Positions 44,041 to 53,804 of a stretch of DNA of 57,202 nucleotides are shown here, piece by piece. The position numbers and the translations under genes were made by a program. Position 1 is the first letter of the stretch. Each line of letters starts with the position of its first letter. Under the pieces are notes generated by a model. It saw only the letters and a list, made by a program, of their open reading frames with translations. It searched no databases and was not told the DNA's origin. The DNA is from Parvularcula sp038745625 (GTDB taxonomy: Bacteria; Pseudomonadota; Alphaproteobacteria; Caulobacterales; Parvularculaceae): contig JBCDLG010000005.1 in the NCBI GenBank assembly GCA_038745625.1, forward strand, positions 1 through 57,202, read 5' to 3'.

Positions 44041-44840
44041 TTGCCGCCCACCCCGGGGCCGGAAAAGAGATAACTGATGCCCATAAAGGCGCCGATGCGC
44101 CGGTCCTTTTCGACGATCGGGCTGTTCGTGATGTCGTCGGGCAGTAGGTTCATGGTCGCCGAACCATTGAGCTGGATGCGCCGGGTCAGCCGCACGCGCG
44201 CATTGGCGCCGACGAAGGGCACAAGGGTGCGGTCGCCATCATAGAAGCGTCGCTCCGGGGTCACCTCGTCGTTTTCCACACCAAAGTAGTAGTCGACAAA
44301 GTTCGCGCTTTGGAACCGCACGCCGCCTAAGGGCCGGAGCGAAATCATCCGGCCATTGCTGACCTCGAGCGTCGCGCGGGCCTCTGCCTCGAAACCGTCA
44401 TGGGTGCCGGAAACGTCGGACATCGCCTGCAACTGGATCCGCAGACGTCCCATGCGATGCACAAGGCGCCCTCCGACCTCGAACGTGCCATCGCGGTCGT
44501 CCATCCCGGCGAGAAAATCGCTGTCCGAAGCATCGTAGCCTTGAAAGCGATAGCGGCTTTCAAAGGAGACCGTCGTCGTCTTGGTCGGCTTGTAGAACCG
44601 GTAGGAGATGTTCGGTCCGGCAACAGTCAAATTGCCTTTGTTGAAGATGAAGAACGGGACCGGGATGATCTGCACTTCTTCATCAAGCCCCCGATAAGGC
44701 TCGACATTGATGGCGAGCGATCCGCCCACCGCGAAGATCGTCATGTCCTTGTAACGCTCGATCTCCTCCTGGGTCTGCGCCGCGGCGGTACCGAACAGAG
44801 CTGCCGCCACAGCAGCCAAAGGAAGGGACATGAAACGCAT
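44037..44840 (-). CDS. MipA/OmpV-family outer-membrane protein
   Basis: A 267-aa predicted outer-membrane beta-barrel: signal peptide (~1-21), alternating strands with many Tyr/Phe/Arg residues, and an aromatic-containing C-terminal strand (Gly-Ala-Phe-Met-Gly-Ile-Ser-Tyr-Leu-Phe). Family members bind the scaffold of murein synthases (MipA) or are porin-like antigens (OmpV). The ATG at 44840 is 6 nt after GGAG. Downstream of parC on the same strand, 52 bp apart. Confidence 0.75.
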   Translation of the reverse strand: MRFMSLPLAAVAAALFGTAAAQTQEEIERYKDMTIFAVGGSLAINVEPYRGLDEEVQIIPVPFFIFNKGNLTVAGPNISYRFYKPTKTTTVSFESRYRFQGYDASDSDFLAGMDDRDGTFEVGGRLVHRMGRLRIQLQAMSDVSGTHDGFEAEARATLEVSNGRMISLRPLGGVRFQSANFVDYYFGVENDEVTPERRFYDGDRTLVPFVGANARVRLTRRIQLNGSATMNLLPDDITNSPIVEKDRRIGAFMGISYLFSGPGVGGN

Positions 44841-44892
44841 GAGAATCTCCACCGGCACGATATCTTCTCACAACCTCTCAGCCGCGTTAACC

Positions 44893-47154
44893 CTATGGCC
44901 TGAATTTGAGGCTCCGCGGGAAGCCTTTTGGCACCTGTTTGCCAGCGCCGCCACGACGCCCGACCCATGACTTCCAGGTGGGCTCAGACTGTTCGCGCCC
45001 GGCCTTGTCGGTCCAAGTCAGGCCCTCTTTCGCAGTCACAATCGCGACATCGACCACCGAGGCGGTACCGGAGCGCTGGAAGATCACGCCCTTGCCCCGC
45101 GTCATCAGCGGCACCTCACCGGCGGGGAAGATCAACAGCTTGCGGTTGGATGTGACACTGGCGACGTGGTCCTTTGGTCCTGGTGCGGCGGAAAGCACAC
45201 CGGCCGACACCATCTCAGCGCCATCGGCAAGGTTCAGAAGCTGCTTGCCCTTGCGGGTGTTGGCGATGACGTCCTTCTCCTCGACCATCAGGCCGTGGCC
45301 CGCTGAGGAGGCAAGAAGGAACGTGCGGCCCTCAGAAGCGACCTCAATGGCCATCACATCTTCGCCCGCGCCGAGATCGACGAGCAAGCGGATGGGCTCA
45401 CCCTGCCCCCGCCCGCCAGGCAGCTCCGACACCGCGAGCGTGTAGCTCTTGCCGTTGGTAGCAAAGGCATAGATTTTGTCCGACGTCAGTGCATTGAGGA
45501 CAAAGCGCTCTTTGTCACCTTCCTTATATTTGATCGTTCCAGGATCTTCCGTGTGCCCCTTGAGCGTGCGGCACCAACCCTTGTCTGAAATGACGATCGT
45601 GACCGGTTCGCGTTCCACAAGATCGTCCAGCACAACATCATCGTCTGACGGTGCATCGGCGATCTCCGTGCGGCGAGCGCCAAGACCGTCTTTACCCGCA
45701 AAGGCCTTCTTGGTCTCGCGCAGCTCGGCGATCATTGCGGCGGATTGTTTGTCTCCGGATTTGAGAAGGGCTTTCAGCTCTTTCTGCTCGGCTTTGAGCG
45801 CCTTATTCTCCTTCTTGATCTCCATCTCTTCGAGTTTGCGAAGAGCGCGGAGCCGCATATTCAGGATCGCCTCGGCCTGTACGTCGGTAAGGTCAAACGT
45901 CGCGATCAGCTCCTCTTTGGGGTGATCCTCATACCGAATGATCCGGATCACCTCATCGAGGTTGAGATAGGCGATGAGGTACCCCGCCAGGATCTCAAGC
46001 CGCTTGGCGATCTTCTCAAGTCGGTGATTGGTCCGCCGAATGAGAACATCGCGGCGATGGTCGACAAAGGCGCTCAGGACATCGCGCAAGCTCATCACCC
46101 GCGGCGCACCGTCAGCGGCAAGAACATTCATATTGAGCGGAAAGCGCACCTCAAGATCGGTCGCCTTGAAGACCGCCGCCATGACAGCATCCGCGGGAAG
46201 GTTCCCCGATCGCGGCTCCAGCACAAGGCGGATGTCTTCTGCGCTCTCATCGCGGACATCGGTGATGATCGGCAGTTTCTTGCCATTGATCAGCTCAGCG
46301 ATGCGCTCAATCAGACGCGCCTTTTGCACCTGGTAGGGAATTTCGGTGATGACGATCTGATAGCGCCCACGACCCAGGTCCTCAGTGTACCACTTAGCGC
46401 GCAGGCGGAAACCGCCGCGGCCGGTGGCATAGGCGTCAACCAGGCTCTCCCGCGGCTCAACACAAACGCCGCCAGTAGGAAAATCCGGACCCTGAATATG
46501 GTTGAGAAGCGTCTCCGTCCGCGCGCCCGGCGTTTTGATAAGATGGATCGAGGCATCGATCAACTCGAGCGGATTGTGCGGCGGGATGCTGGTCGCCATG
46601 CCCACCGCAATGCCCGCGGCGCCATTCGCCAGGAGGTTCGGGAATGCCGCTGGCAAGACCGTTGGTTCCTGCCCTTCCCCGTCATAGGTGTCGCGGAAAT
46701 CAACCGCGTCTTCGTCGATGCCCTCAAGGAGGAGCTCCGCCGCCTCGGTCAGGCGGCTCTCCGTGTACCGCATCGCGGCAGCGTTATCGCCATCGATATT
46801 GCCAAAATTGCCCTGGCCATCGACCAGCGGTACACGGATCGCAAAATCCTGTACCAGGCGGACAAGCGCGTCATAAATCGCCTGGTCGCCATGGGGGTGG
46901 AAGTTGCCCATGACATCGCCAACGACCTTGGCGGACTTTTTGTAGCTGCCATTGGGCGACAGCCGCATGGCGCGCATGCCGTAAAGGATGCGGCGGTGCA
47001 CCGGCTTCAGCCCGTCGCGCACATCCGGCAGCGCCCGCGACGTGATGGTCGAGAGGGCGTAGGCCAGATAGCGCTGCGACAGCGCATCGGTGATCGTTTC
47101 ATCGAAAATCTGCTCAGGCGGCGGAGGCGGCGGTGTCTTGGTGCGACGGGCCAT
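44893..47154 (-). CDS. parC: DNA topoisomerase IV subunit A (ParC)
   Basis: A 753-aa DNA-cleaving subunit of topoisomerase IV. Conserved Ser-Arg-Ala-Leu-Pro-Asp-Val-Arg-Asp-Gly-Leu-Lys-Pro-Val-His-Arg-Arg, quinolone-determining region Pro-His-Gly-Asp-Gln-Ala-Ile-Tyr, catalytic Tyr in Ala-Ala-Met-Arg-Tyr-Thr-Glu-Ser-Arg, a coiled-coil (~430-480), and a shortened C-terminal beta-pinwheel. A poly-Pro run is at residues 8-13. The residue at the usual resistance-linked Ser position is Gly (Pro-Asn-Gly-Ser). Partner of parE at 7.7 kb. Confidence 0.93.
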   Translation of the reverse strand: MARRTKTPPPPPPEQIFDETITDALSQRYLAYALSTITSRALPDVRDGLKPVHRRILYGMRAMRLSPNGSYKKSAKVVGDVMGNFHPHGDQAIYDALVRLVQDFAIRVPLVDGQGNFGNIDGDNAAAMRYTESRLTEAAELLLEGIDEDAVDFRDTYDGEGQEPTVLPAAFPNLLANGAAGIAVGMATSIPPHNPLELIDASIHLIKTPGARTETLLNHIQGPDFPTGGVCVEPRESLVDAYATGRGGFRLRAKWYTEDLGRGRYQIVITEIPYQVQKARLIERIAELINGKKLPIITDVRDESAEDIRLVLEPRSGNLPADAVMAAVFKATDLEVRFPLNMNVLAADGAPRVMSLRDVLSAFVDHRRDVLIRRTNHRLEKIAKRLEILAGYLIAYLNLDEVIRIIRYEDHPKEELIATFDLTDVQAEAILNMRLRALRKLEEMEIKKENKALKAEQKELKALLKSGDKQSAAMIAELRETKKAFAGKDGLGARRTEIADAPSDDDVVLDDLVEREPVTIVISDKGWCRTLKGHTEDPGTIKYKEGDKERFVLNALTSDKIYAFATNGKSYTLAVSELPGGRGQGEPIRLLVDLGAGEDVMAIEVASEGRTFLLASSAGHGLMVEEKDVIANTRKGKQLLNLADGAEMVSAGVLSAAPGPKDHVASVTSNRKLLIFPAGEVPLMTRGKGVIFQRSGTASVVDVAIVTAKEGLTWTDKAGREQSEPTWKSWVGRRGGAGKQVPKGFPRSLKFRP

Positions 47155-47268
47155 CGAGGTCCTCTGTGGTCAAAGATCCCTCGTTAGAAAGAGCCGCCTT
47201 GCGGATAAAGCCCGAAGTTATGCGCGCCGCGGCTCCTGGGGGCCGGCAATCGCCCGCCGCAACGGCGC

Positions 47269-48141
47269 TTAGGACGCAAAGTTGTGGAGATTGGCGCGCG
47301 CCTTGGCCGCGGCATCCAGGGCCTGGAGCTCCTCAAGGAACGTCCGCAGCATATGCAGCGGAATCATGTTCGGCCCGTCGGACGGAGCGTTGTCCGGATC
47401 GGGATGGGTCTCTGCGAAGATCCCAGCGACACCAACTGCGCAGGCCGCACGGGCCAAGGTTGGCACCATCTCGCGCTGGCCGCCCGACGTGCCGCCTTGC
47501 CCGCCCGGCTGCTGCACCGAGTGGGTCGCATCGAAAATGATCGGCGCCCCGGTCTCCTCGGCCATCGTTTTGATGCCGCGGAAGTCGGTCACCAGCGTGT
47601 TGTAGCCAAAGCTGGCGCCGCGCTCGGTCACCAGCACGTTGGGATTGCCTGCGCCCGTGACCTTGCCCACGACATTTTTCATGTCCCACGGGGCGAGGAA
47701 CTGGCCCTTTTTGATCTTGATGACGCGCCCTGTTTCGGCCGCCGCGACCAAGAGATCGGTCTGGCGGCAAAGGAAGGCCGGGATCTGGAGGACATCCACC
47801 ACCTCGGCGACGCGCGCGCACTGCTCGCGTTCGTGAATATCGGTGAGCACGGGAAGGCCGAGCTTTTCGCGGATCTCAGCAAAGATTGGCAGGGCGCCAT
47901 CAAGGCCGATGCCGCGCTTCGAGCTCAGGCTCGTGCGGTTGGCTTTGTCAAAGCTCGTCTTGTAGCAAACCCCGATGCCAAGACCCGAACAGATCTCCTT
48001 GATCGCCGACGCCGTTTCAAGCGCGTGGTCACGGCTCTCCATTTGGCAAGGCCCCGCAAAGAGCATGAAGGGCGCGGTGTTCGAGATGGTGATGTCGCCA
48101 GCGGGTGCCGCCAACGTCACGGCGGAGTTGATCTTGGTCAT
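47269..48141 (-). CDS. kdsA: 3-deoxy-8-phosphooctulonate synthase (KdsA)
   Basis: A 290-aa TIM-barrel aldolase condensing arabinose-5-phosphate and PEP to Kdo-8-phosphate. Motifs: Ala-Gly-Pro-Cys-Gln-Met-Glu-Ser, Lys-Thr-Ser-Phe-Asp-Lys-Ala-Asn-Arg-Thr, Thr-Asp-Ile-His-Glu, Ile-Pro-Ala-Phe-Leu-Cys-Arg-Gln-Thr-Asp-Leu, Lys-Lys-Gly-Gln-Phe and Asp-Ala-Thr-His-Ser-Val-Gln. It is divergent from the arabinose-5-phosphate isomerase gene (66 bp), so consecutive Kdo steps share a promoter region, and it lies 114 bp upstream of parC. Confidence 0.95.
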   Translation of the reverse strand: MTKINSAVTLAAPAGDITISNTAPFMLFAGPCQMESRDHALETASAIKEICSGLGIGVCYKTSFDKANRTSLSSKRGIGLDGALPIFAEIREKLGLPVLTDIHEREQCARVAEVVDVLQIPAFLCRQTDLLVAAAETGRVIKIKKGQFLAPWDMKNVVGKVTGAGNPNVLVTERGASFGYNTLVTDFRGIKTMAEETGAPIIFDATHSVQQPGGQGGTSGGQREMVPTLARAACAVGVAGIFAETHPDPDNAPSDGPNMIPLHMLRTFLEELQALDAAAKARANLHNFAS

Positions 48142-48207
48142 AGGCGGGCCTTATCGGGAGGTCTGATCGAGCGCAAATGCGCCATGACGCCAAGAGACTT
48201 AAGACCC

Positions 48208-49206
48208 ATGCCCCACCCCACCGATGCAGCCGACCTGTCCGTCGACGTGGCAGCAGCAGCAGCCGAGACCGTCAAGATCGAGATCGCGGGCCTGCACATG
48301 CTGGCGGACGCCCTGTCCCCGAGCACACCGCTCGCCAAAACGCTTGAGGAAGCCGTCCGCGCGACCAGAGCCGCCGAAGGCCGGATGATCGTGACGGGGA
48401 TGGGCAAGTCAGGCCATATCGGCCGGAAGATTGCCGCCACCCTCGCTTCCACAGGGCAGCCCGCAATGTTCGTCCATCCCGGCGAGGCGAGCCACGGGGA
48501 TCTGGGGATGATCGAGGAGCGGGATGTGATCCTGGCGCTCTCCAACTCCGGTGAGACGCCAGAGCTTAGCGATGTGCTCGGCTACGCCCGGCGCTTTGGC
48601 ATTCCGCTGATGGGCATGACATCCAACCCAGAGAGCACGCTCGCTAAGGCATCGACGATGCCGCTGGTGCTGCCAAAGGCGCCTGAAGCCTGCAGCGAGA
48701 CCGCCGCTCCCACGACATCAACCACCCTGATGATCGCGCTCGGCGATGCGCTGGCCGTCGCCCTCCTGCGGGCCCGCGGCTTCACCGCGGCTGACTTCAA
48801 AACCTATCACCCTGGCGGCAAGCTCGGCGCGCAGCTGCGCCGTGTCAGCGATCTGGTGCCAGAAGGACGGATTCCGCCGCTCGTCTCTGAAGGTGACCCT
48901 GTAACCGAGGCGGTCCGCGTGATCAGCGATGAGGGCTTTGGCTGCGTCGGGGTTGCCAATGCGAAGGGCAAGCTGATCGGCATCATCACCGATGGCGACC
49001 TGCGGCGACACATCGATGATCTCACCGGCGCGGCGGTCGAGGACATCATGACCCGCGACCCCAAAACGGTGGCGCCAGACACCGTCGCGGGCGAGGCTCT
49101 GAGCTATCTCTCAAAGACCGGGATCACCGCCCTCTTTATCGTCGAGAACGACCGGCCGACATCGCTTCTTCATGTCCATGACTGCCTCAAGCAGGGGGTC
49201 CTTTAG
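48208..49206 (+). CDS. kdsD: Arabinose-5-phosphate isomerase (KpsF/GutQ/KdsD family)
   Basis: A 332-aa enzyme supplying arabinose-5-phosphate for Kdo. N-terminal SIS domain (Gly-Met-Gly-Lys-Ser-Gly-His-Ile-Gly-Arg-Lys; Ser-Asn-Ser-Gly-Glu-Thr; Pro-Glu-Ala-Cys-Ser-Glu-Thr; His-Pro-Gly-Gly-Lys-Leu-Gly) and two C-terminal CBS repeats (Gly-Ile-Ile-Thr-Asp-Gly-Asp-Leu-Arg-Arg). The ATG at 48208 is chosen; 48184 is possible. The long open frame upstream is antisense to kdsA. Sugar specificity (KdsD rather than GutQ) is inferred from the kdsA neighbour. Confidence 0.92.
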   Translation: MPHPTDAADLSVDVAAAAAETVKIEIAGLHMLADALSPSTPLAKTLEEAVRATRAAEGRMIVTGMGKSGHIGRKIAATLASTGQPAMFVHPGEASHGDLGMIEERDVILALSNSGETPELSDVLGYARRFGIPLMGMTSNPESTLAKASTMPLVLPKAPEACSETAAPTTSTTLMIALGDALAVALLRARGFTAADFKTYHPGGKLGAQLRRVSDLVPEGRIPPLVSEGDPVTEAVRVISDEGFGCVGVANAKGKLIGIITDGDLRRHIDDLTGAAVEDIMTRDPKTVAPDTVAGEALSYLSKTGITALFIVENDRPTSLLHVHDCLKQGVL

Positions 49207-49257
49207 AACCTGAAGAGAGTGGGAAAGATCTTTGTAACGCTAGTCGCCTAGGGTCAG

Positions 49258-51057
49258 ATGGCCACCAAAAAAGCCTGCGTCATGTCCGATCGCCAGCGTT
49301 GGATTCTCAAAGGCGACCGCGCCGATGACCACCTGGCCAAAGCTGGCCATCGGATCTTTGCGAGCATGGCGCTCCTGGCCGGGACAAGCGCAGCGGTCAC
49401 GACGACCATCAACGTGATCAGGGGCGAAACGGATCCCGCAATGATTGCCGTCGCAGTGGCGGGGATCCTTTACTGCTACATCGCGACGGCGGCCGTTTTC
49501 GTCTTCGACCGCTTTCGACCGGCGATCATTCTCGTCTCATCATTGATCGTCCAAGGAATATTGATGTGGCTTGCTATCAGCACCGGCCTTCTGATCTCGA
49601 CACCCATTCTCTTTTTGCTGATGATGGTACCCGCGGTCACAGCCGTTTCGGGCATTTTTCTTGGTGGGCTGAGCGCTTTGGCGACCATCGGATCATTCGC
49701 CTATATCTATGCCGGTAACCACGCGGACGATCAGATCACCCTGGTCGCATCAAGCTTCATCGATTGGCGCTTGCTGTTGTTCGCGTTGCCCGTCTGCGCG
49801 ATTTTTCTCTGGATGGGGACATGTCTTTTCCGGAATCAGATGGTCGATGCCGCAAGAAAACTCGAGGCTGCGCTGATCATTGCTGAGAAATCAGAGCGCG
49901 CAAAGTCGGACTTTCTTGCCAATATGAGCCATGAAATCCGCACACCAATGAATGGCGTCATCGGTATGCTGGACGTCGCCCTCGCCGGTGACATGGAACC
50001 CCAACAGCGCCAGAACCTAGAGGTGGCCCGAAGATCGGCCGACTCCCTCGTCCGTATCTTGACCGATATTCTCGACCTAACAAAGCTCGAGCAAGGGCAT
50101 CTCGAGATTGAGCGGACGCGCACCGATGTCTGGCACCTGATCGAGGATGGGGCGACGCTATTTTCCTCAGCTGCTGCCGCCAAAGGCGTTGGCCTGGCAA
50201 CCGAAGGCGTGCGCGACCTTCCGCGTTATCTCCAGCTGGACGGCGCACGCTTGGGGCAGATCCTCAGCAACCTTGTTGCCAATGCGGTGAAGTTCACCGA
50301 TCAAGGATCGATTACGATCAGCACACGTTATGAAGATGGTATCTTCCTGTTGAGTGTCGAAGACACCGGATGCGGCATGCCCAAGGACTTTCTGCCGCAA
50401 GTCTTCCAGCGTTTTCAGCAAGCTGCCATGGATCCGTCGTCTCGGCGTGGAGGCACCGGGTTGGGCCTCGCCATCTGTCGGGATCTGACCCAACTGATGG
50501 ACGGCCACATTGGCGTGGTCAGCGAACCGGGAAAAGGAACACGGTTTGACGTCGCGCTTCCGGCGCCAGCCTGTGACGGGCAGGACGACGCAGACGAACC
50601 AGCAAGCATCACGATCAATGCAGCGTCCAAGCCCGAGGGTCGGAGCGACCACGCACTTCATATCCTGGTGGCCGAGGACAATGCGGTGAACCGGTCTGTT
50701 CTGGGATCATTTCTCGCGCGTCTTGGTCACAGCTTTATCGCCGCCGAAGACGGCCATGAGGCGGTCGAGTTTGCCCGCGAGGGCAATTTCGATATGATCA
50801 TTATGGATGTCAGTATGCCCCGTATGGACGGGATTGATGCCACCCGTGAGATCCGAGCTCTCGATATCCCTATCGCGCATGCGCCGATCATCATGCTCAC
50901 AGCGCATGCCGAGGAGCGCTATCTCAGGGCCTGCATCGAGGCAGGGGCGGATGCGATCTTGCACAAGCCGATCACACAGGACGGGCTCGCAGGTGCCCTT
51001 GGTCAGATCCAAGACGACATGCACGAAGCTGGAGGCCCGGTCGCGGCCGCGCGCTAG
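49258..51057 (+). CDS. Hybrid sensor histidine kinase / response regulator
   Basis: A 599-aa membrane protein: five to six transmembrane helices (~33-190) with no periplasmic sensor, then HisKA with His225 (Ser-His-Glu-Ile-Arg-Thr-Pro), HATPase with Asn-Ala-Val-Lys-Phe, Asp-Thr-Gly-Cys-Gly-Met and Gly-Gly-Thr-Gly-Leu-Gly-Leu, and a C-terminal receiver (Ala-Glu-Asp-Asn-Ala-Val-Asn-Arg; phospho-acceptor Asp517 in Ile-Met-Asp-Val-Ser-Met-Pro; Lys in Leu-His-Lys-Pro). Such hybrids pass phosphate to a separate Hpt protein, absent here. The start at 49258 follows AGGG; 49282 is an alternative. Confidence 0.9.
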   Translation: MATKKACVMSDRQRWILKGDRADDHLAKAGHRIFASMALLAGTSAAVTTTINVIRGETDPAMIAVAVAGILYCYIATAAVFVFDRFRPAIILVSSLIVQGILMWLAISTGLLISTPILFLLMMVPAVTAVSGIFLGGLSALATIGSFAYIYAGNHADDQITLVASSFIDWRLLLFALPVCAIFLWMGTCLFRNQMVDAARKLEAALIIAEKSERAKSDFLANMSHEIRTPMNGVIGMLDVALAGDMEPQQRQNLEVARRSADSLVRILTDILDLTKLEQGHLEIERTRTDVWHLIEDGATLFSSAAAAKGVGLATEGVRDLPRYLQLDGARLGQILSNLVANAVKFTDQGSITISTRYEDGIFLLSVEDTGCGMPKDFLPQVFQRFQQAAMDPSSRRGGTGLGLAICRDLTQLMDGHIGVVSEPGKGTRFDVALPAPACDGQDDADEPASITINAASKPEGRSDHALHILVAEDNAVNRSVLGSFLARLGHSFIAAEDGHEAVEFAREGNFDMIIMDVSMPRMDGIDATREIRALDIPIAHAPIIMLTAHAEERYLRACIEAGADAILHKPITQDGLAGALGQIQDDMHEAGGPVAAAR

Positions 51058-51099
51058 TGTCCCGCCTGCCCCGCGCGCCAAGCGCGCTACATCCACCTG

Positions 51100-52536
51100 A
51101 TGAGTGACCGAACTGTTCTTGTATGGCTGCGCGAGGACCTGCGCCTTGATGACAACCCCGCGCTGCGAAAGGCCGCCGATTCCGGCGAGCCCGTCGCCTG
51201 TCTCTACGTGCTTGATGACGAAGCGCCGGGCCCTTGGGCGCTCGGCGGGGCTCAGCGTTGGTGGCTGCACCACACGCTTTCCGCGCTGGCTGCGGATCTT
51301 GCGAGGGCCGGCGGTGCGTTGATCTTGCGACGGGGACGGTCGGAGGATGTTGTGCCCGCCGTCACCCAAGAGCTCGGCGCCTGCGCGGTCTATTGGAACC
51401 GGCGCTACATGCCGTGGCAGGTGGAGCAGGACAAAGGGCTCAAAGCGAGTCTCACCGATGACGGTGTCGAGGTGGAGAGCTTCAGCGGCCGCCTGCTGCA
51501 CGAGCCGTGGACGATCAAGACCAAAACAGGCGGACCATATCGGGTGTACACACCCTATTGGAAGCAGGTCCAAACCCTCGATGTGCCCGATGCAGCGCCG
51601 CGTGTGCGAAAGCTCGTCAGTCCCAAGCAATTGCCCTCTTCCGACATACTTACCGGCTGGAATCTTCTTCCGACCAAGCCCAACTGGGCGACAGGGTTTG
51701 AGCCGATCTGGGAACCGGGTGAGGCAGGCGCGCGTCAGCGCTGGAAGTCATGGGCAAAGGCCTATGCCGGCCGCTATGGCAGCGAGCGCAACAGGCCCGA
51801 CCTCGACACCACATCCCGCATGGCGCCGCATATCCATTTCGGTGAAATCAGCATTCGAACCATGTATCGCGACGTGGCCGCGATGATGGACGATGGCGCG
51901 ATCGATCATGATCAGGGCAAAACATTCCTGTCTGAACTGGTGTGGCGCGAGTTCAGCTACCACCTGCTCTTCTACAACGCCGATATGTTTGAGCTGCCGC
52001 TTAATCGGAAGTTCACAGACTTTCGTTGGGACAATGACGAGACGCATTTCGTTGCATGGACCAAGGGTATGACGGGATACCCCATTGTCGATGCGGGGAT
52101 GCGCCAGCTCTACGCGGAAGGGCATATGCACAACCGTGTACGGATGATTGTCGGCAGTTTCCTGGTGAAGGACATGCTGATCGACTGGCGCAAAGGCATG
52201 GCCTGGTTCTGGGACACCCTTGTCTGCGCCGATCCGGCAGCGAACACCGCCAGCTGGCAGTGGGTTGCAGGCTGCGGCGCGGACGCGGCGCCTTTCTTCC
52301 GGGTCTTCAACCCCATCACCCAAGGCGAGAAGTTCGACCCCGACGGCGCCTATGTCCGGCGCCATGTGCCGGAGCTTGCCAAGGTCCCGGCCAAACATAT
52401 CCACGCCCCCTGGAAAGCGCCGCGGGAGGTGCTCGCGCAAGCGGGTGTCGAGCTGGGCACCACCTACCCCCAGCCGATCGTTGACCACGGCCAGATGCGA
52501 GAAGAGGCACTCAGCCGGTATCAAGCGATCAAGTGA
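51100..52536 (+). CDS. phrB: Deoxyribodipyrimidine photolyase
   Basis: A 478-aa flavoprotein that repairs UV-induced cyclobutane dimers with blue light. N-terminal antenna domain (Val-Trp-Leu-Arg-Glu-Asp-Leu-Arg-Leu-Asp-Asp-Asn), and a C-terminal FAD domain with Trp-Arg-Glu-Phe-Ser-Tyr-His-Leu-Leu, Trp-x-Lys-Gly-Met-Thr-Gly-Tyr-Pro-Ile-Val-Asp-Ala-Gly-Met-Arg-Gln-Leu, His-Asn-Arg-Val-Arg-Met and Trp-Gln-Trp-Val-Ala-Gly-Cys-Gly. This is the class I CPD pattern rather than cryptochrome. Followed 41 bp later by the hydrolase-OsmC gene. Confidence 0.94.
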   Translation: MSDRTVLVWLREDLRLDDNPALRKAADSGEPVACLYVLDDEAPGPWALGGAQRWWLHHTLSALAADLARAGGALILRRGRSEDVVPAVTQELGACAVYWNRRYMPWQVEQDKGLKASLTDDGVEVESFSGRLLHEPWTIKTKTGGPYRVYTPYWKQVQTLDVPDAAPRVRKLVSPKQLPSSDILTGWNLLPTKPNWATGFEPIWEPGEAGARQRWKSWAKAYAGRYGSERNRPDLDTTSRMAPHIHFGEISIRTMYRDVAAMMDDGAIDHDQGKTFLSELVWREFSYHLLFYNADMFELPLNRKFTDFRWDNDETHFVAWTKGMTGYPIVDAGMRQLYAEGHMHNRVRMIVGSFLVKDMLIDWRKGMAWFWDTLVCADPAANTASWQWVAGCGADAAPFFRVFNPITQGEKFDPDGAYVRRHVPELAKVPAKHIHAPWKAPREVLAQAGVELGTTYPQPIVDHGQMREEALSRYQAIK

Positions 52537-52577
52537 GACCGCTTGCACAAGGGCGCCCAACACGGGAAGGAAGCGCC

Positions 52578-53804
52578 ATGGTCCGACCCATCCGCCTCGA
52601 TTTTGAGGGCACGTCCGGCGCGAAGCTGGCCGCCCGGCTTGATCTACCCACCGGCCCGATCGGGGCCTATGCCCTGTTCGCCCATTGCTTCAGCTGTTCG
52701 AAGGATCTGACGGCCAGCCGAGCGATCGCAACGGCCCTGACCGAGGCCGGGATTGCTGTTCTTCGCTTCGACTTCACCGGGCTCGGCGGCTCAGGCGGTG
52801 ATTTCGGGCACACCAATTTCTCGATGAACCTCGGCGATCTCAAGCGCGCCGCGGCCTTTCTCGAAGAGAATTACGAGGCGCCGCAACTCCTCGTCGGCCA
52901 CAGCTTGGGCGGCGCCGCCGTGCTCGCCGCGGCGGCTGATATCCCCGCGGTCCGCGCAGTGGCCACCCTCGCCGCACCAGCCGATGTCGACCACATCACA
53001 GGCCAGTTCGGCGATCAGCTCGAGACGATCAAACGCGAGGGCAAGGCCGAGGTGCTCCTCGCTGAGCGACCCTTCACCATAGAGAAGCAGTTCCTCGACG
53101 ATATCAGCAACCACGATATCGAGGGATCGGTCGCCACGCTGAAAAAACCGCTCCTGGTGCTGCACGCGCCGACGGACCTGCAGGTGGGTATTGAGAACGC
53201 GACCAGGATTTTCTCCGCCGCCAAGCATCCCAAAAGCTTCGTCTCGCTTGATACCGCCGATCATCTGCTGACGAACAAAAGCGACGCGGGCTATGCCGCG
53301 ACCGTGATCGCGTCATGGGCCCAGCGCTACCTCAACCTCTGCGGACCCGTCGCCGCCGGTGCAGCCGACGAAGCGATGGGCGTTGAGATCCGCGAGACGG
53401 GGCAAGGCAAATTCCAGGCTATGGTCTCGGCTGGCCCGCATCGGTTCATCGCCGATGAGCCCACGGGCGTCGGCGGGCTCGGCTCCGGCCCGAGCCCCTA
53501 TGAGTTCCTGGCCACCGCTTTGGGAACATGCACGTCCATGACCATCCGCATGTATGCGGAACGCAAAGACCTGCCGCTCGACCGCGTGACCGTGAATGTG
53601 GAGCACGAACGCCGCCACAGTCAGGGCGCAGCAGAAGCAGGCGAGAAAGAACCACCCATCGATCATTTCACCCGTCACATCCGCCTTGAGGGAACGCTCG
53701 ATGGGGCGCAAAGACAACGGGTGCTTGAAATCGCCGATCGCTGCCCGGTCCACCGGACCCTTGAAAGGGGTGCAACGGTCACAACCAAAGACGTGGACGG
53801 ATGA
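52578..53804 (+). CDS. Alpha/beta hydrolase - OsmC fusion protein
   Basis: A 408-aa two-domain protein. Residues ~1-255 form an alpha/beta hydrolase with nucleophile Ser109 in Gly-His-Ser-Leu-Gly-Gly and a late Asp-Thr-Ala-Asp-His. Residues ~270-408 form an OsmC/Ohr domain with both redox cysteines, Cys318 (Gly-Thr-Cys-Thr-Ser-Met) and Cys389 (Asp-Arg-Cys-Pro-Val-His). OsmC proteins reduce organic hydroperoxides; the hydrolase may release acyl hydroperoxides or their esters. This fusion occurs in other proteobacteria. Start after AAGGAAG; the stop overlaps the chorismate mutase start. Confidence 0.9.
   Translation: MVRPIRLDFEGTSGAKLAARLDLPTGPIGAYALFAHCFSCSKDLTASRAIATALTEAGIAVLRFDFTGLGGSGGDFGHTNFSMNLGDLKRAAAFLEENYEAPQLLVGHSLGGAAVLAAAADIPAVRAVATLAAPADVDHITGQFGDQLETIKREGKAEVLLAERPFTIEKQFLDDISNHDIEGSVATLKKPLLVLHAPTDLQVGIENATRIFSAAKHPKSFVSLDTADHLLTNKSDAGYAATVIASWAQRYLNLCGPVAAGAADEAMGVEIRETGQGKFQAMVSAGPHRFIADEPTGVGGLGSGPSPYEFLATALGTCTSMTIRMYAERKDLPLDRVTVNVEHERRHSQGAAEAGEKEPPIDHFTRHIRLEGTLDGAQRQRVLEIADRCPVHRTLERGATVTTKDVDG

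Noticed and set aside
45745..47187. 480-codon plus-strand open frame across parC
   Set aside because: Complete antisense to a well-conserved parC; the translated residues show no domain and mirror parC codon bias.
47284..48207. Long open frame on the plus strand running into kdsD
   Set aside because: It is antisense to kdsA, has the composition of a shadow frame, and KdsD homology begins only at 48208.
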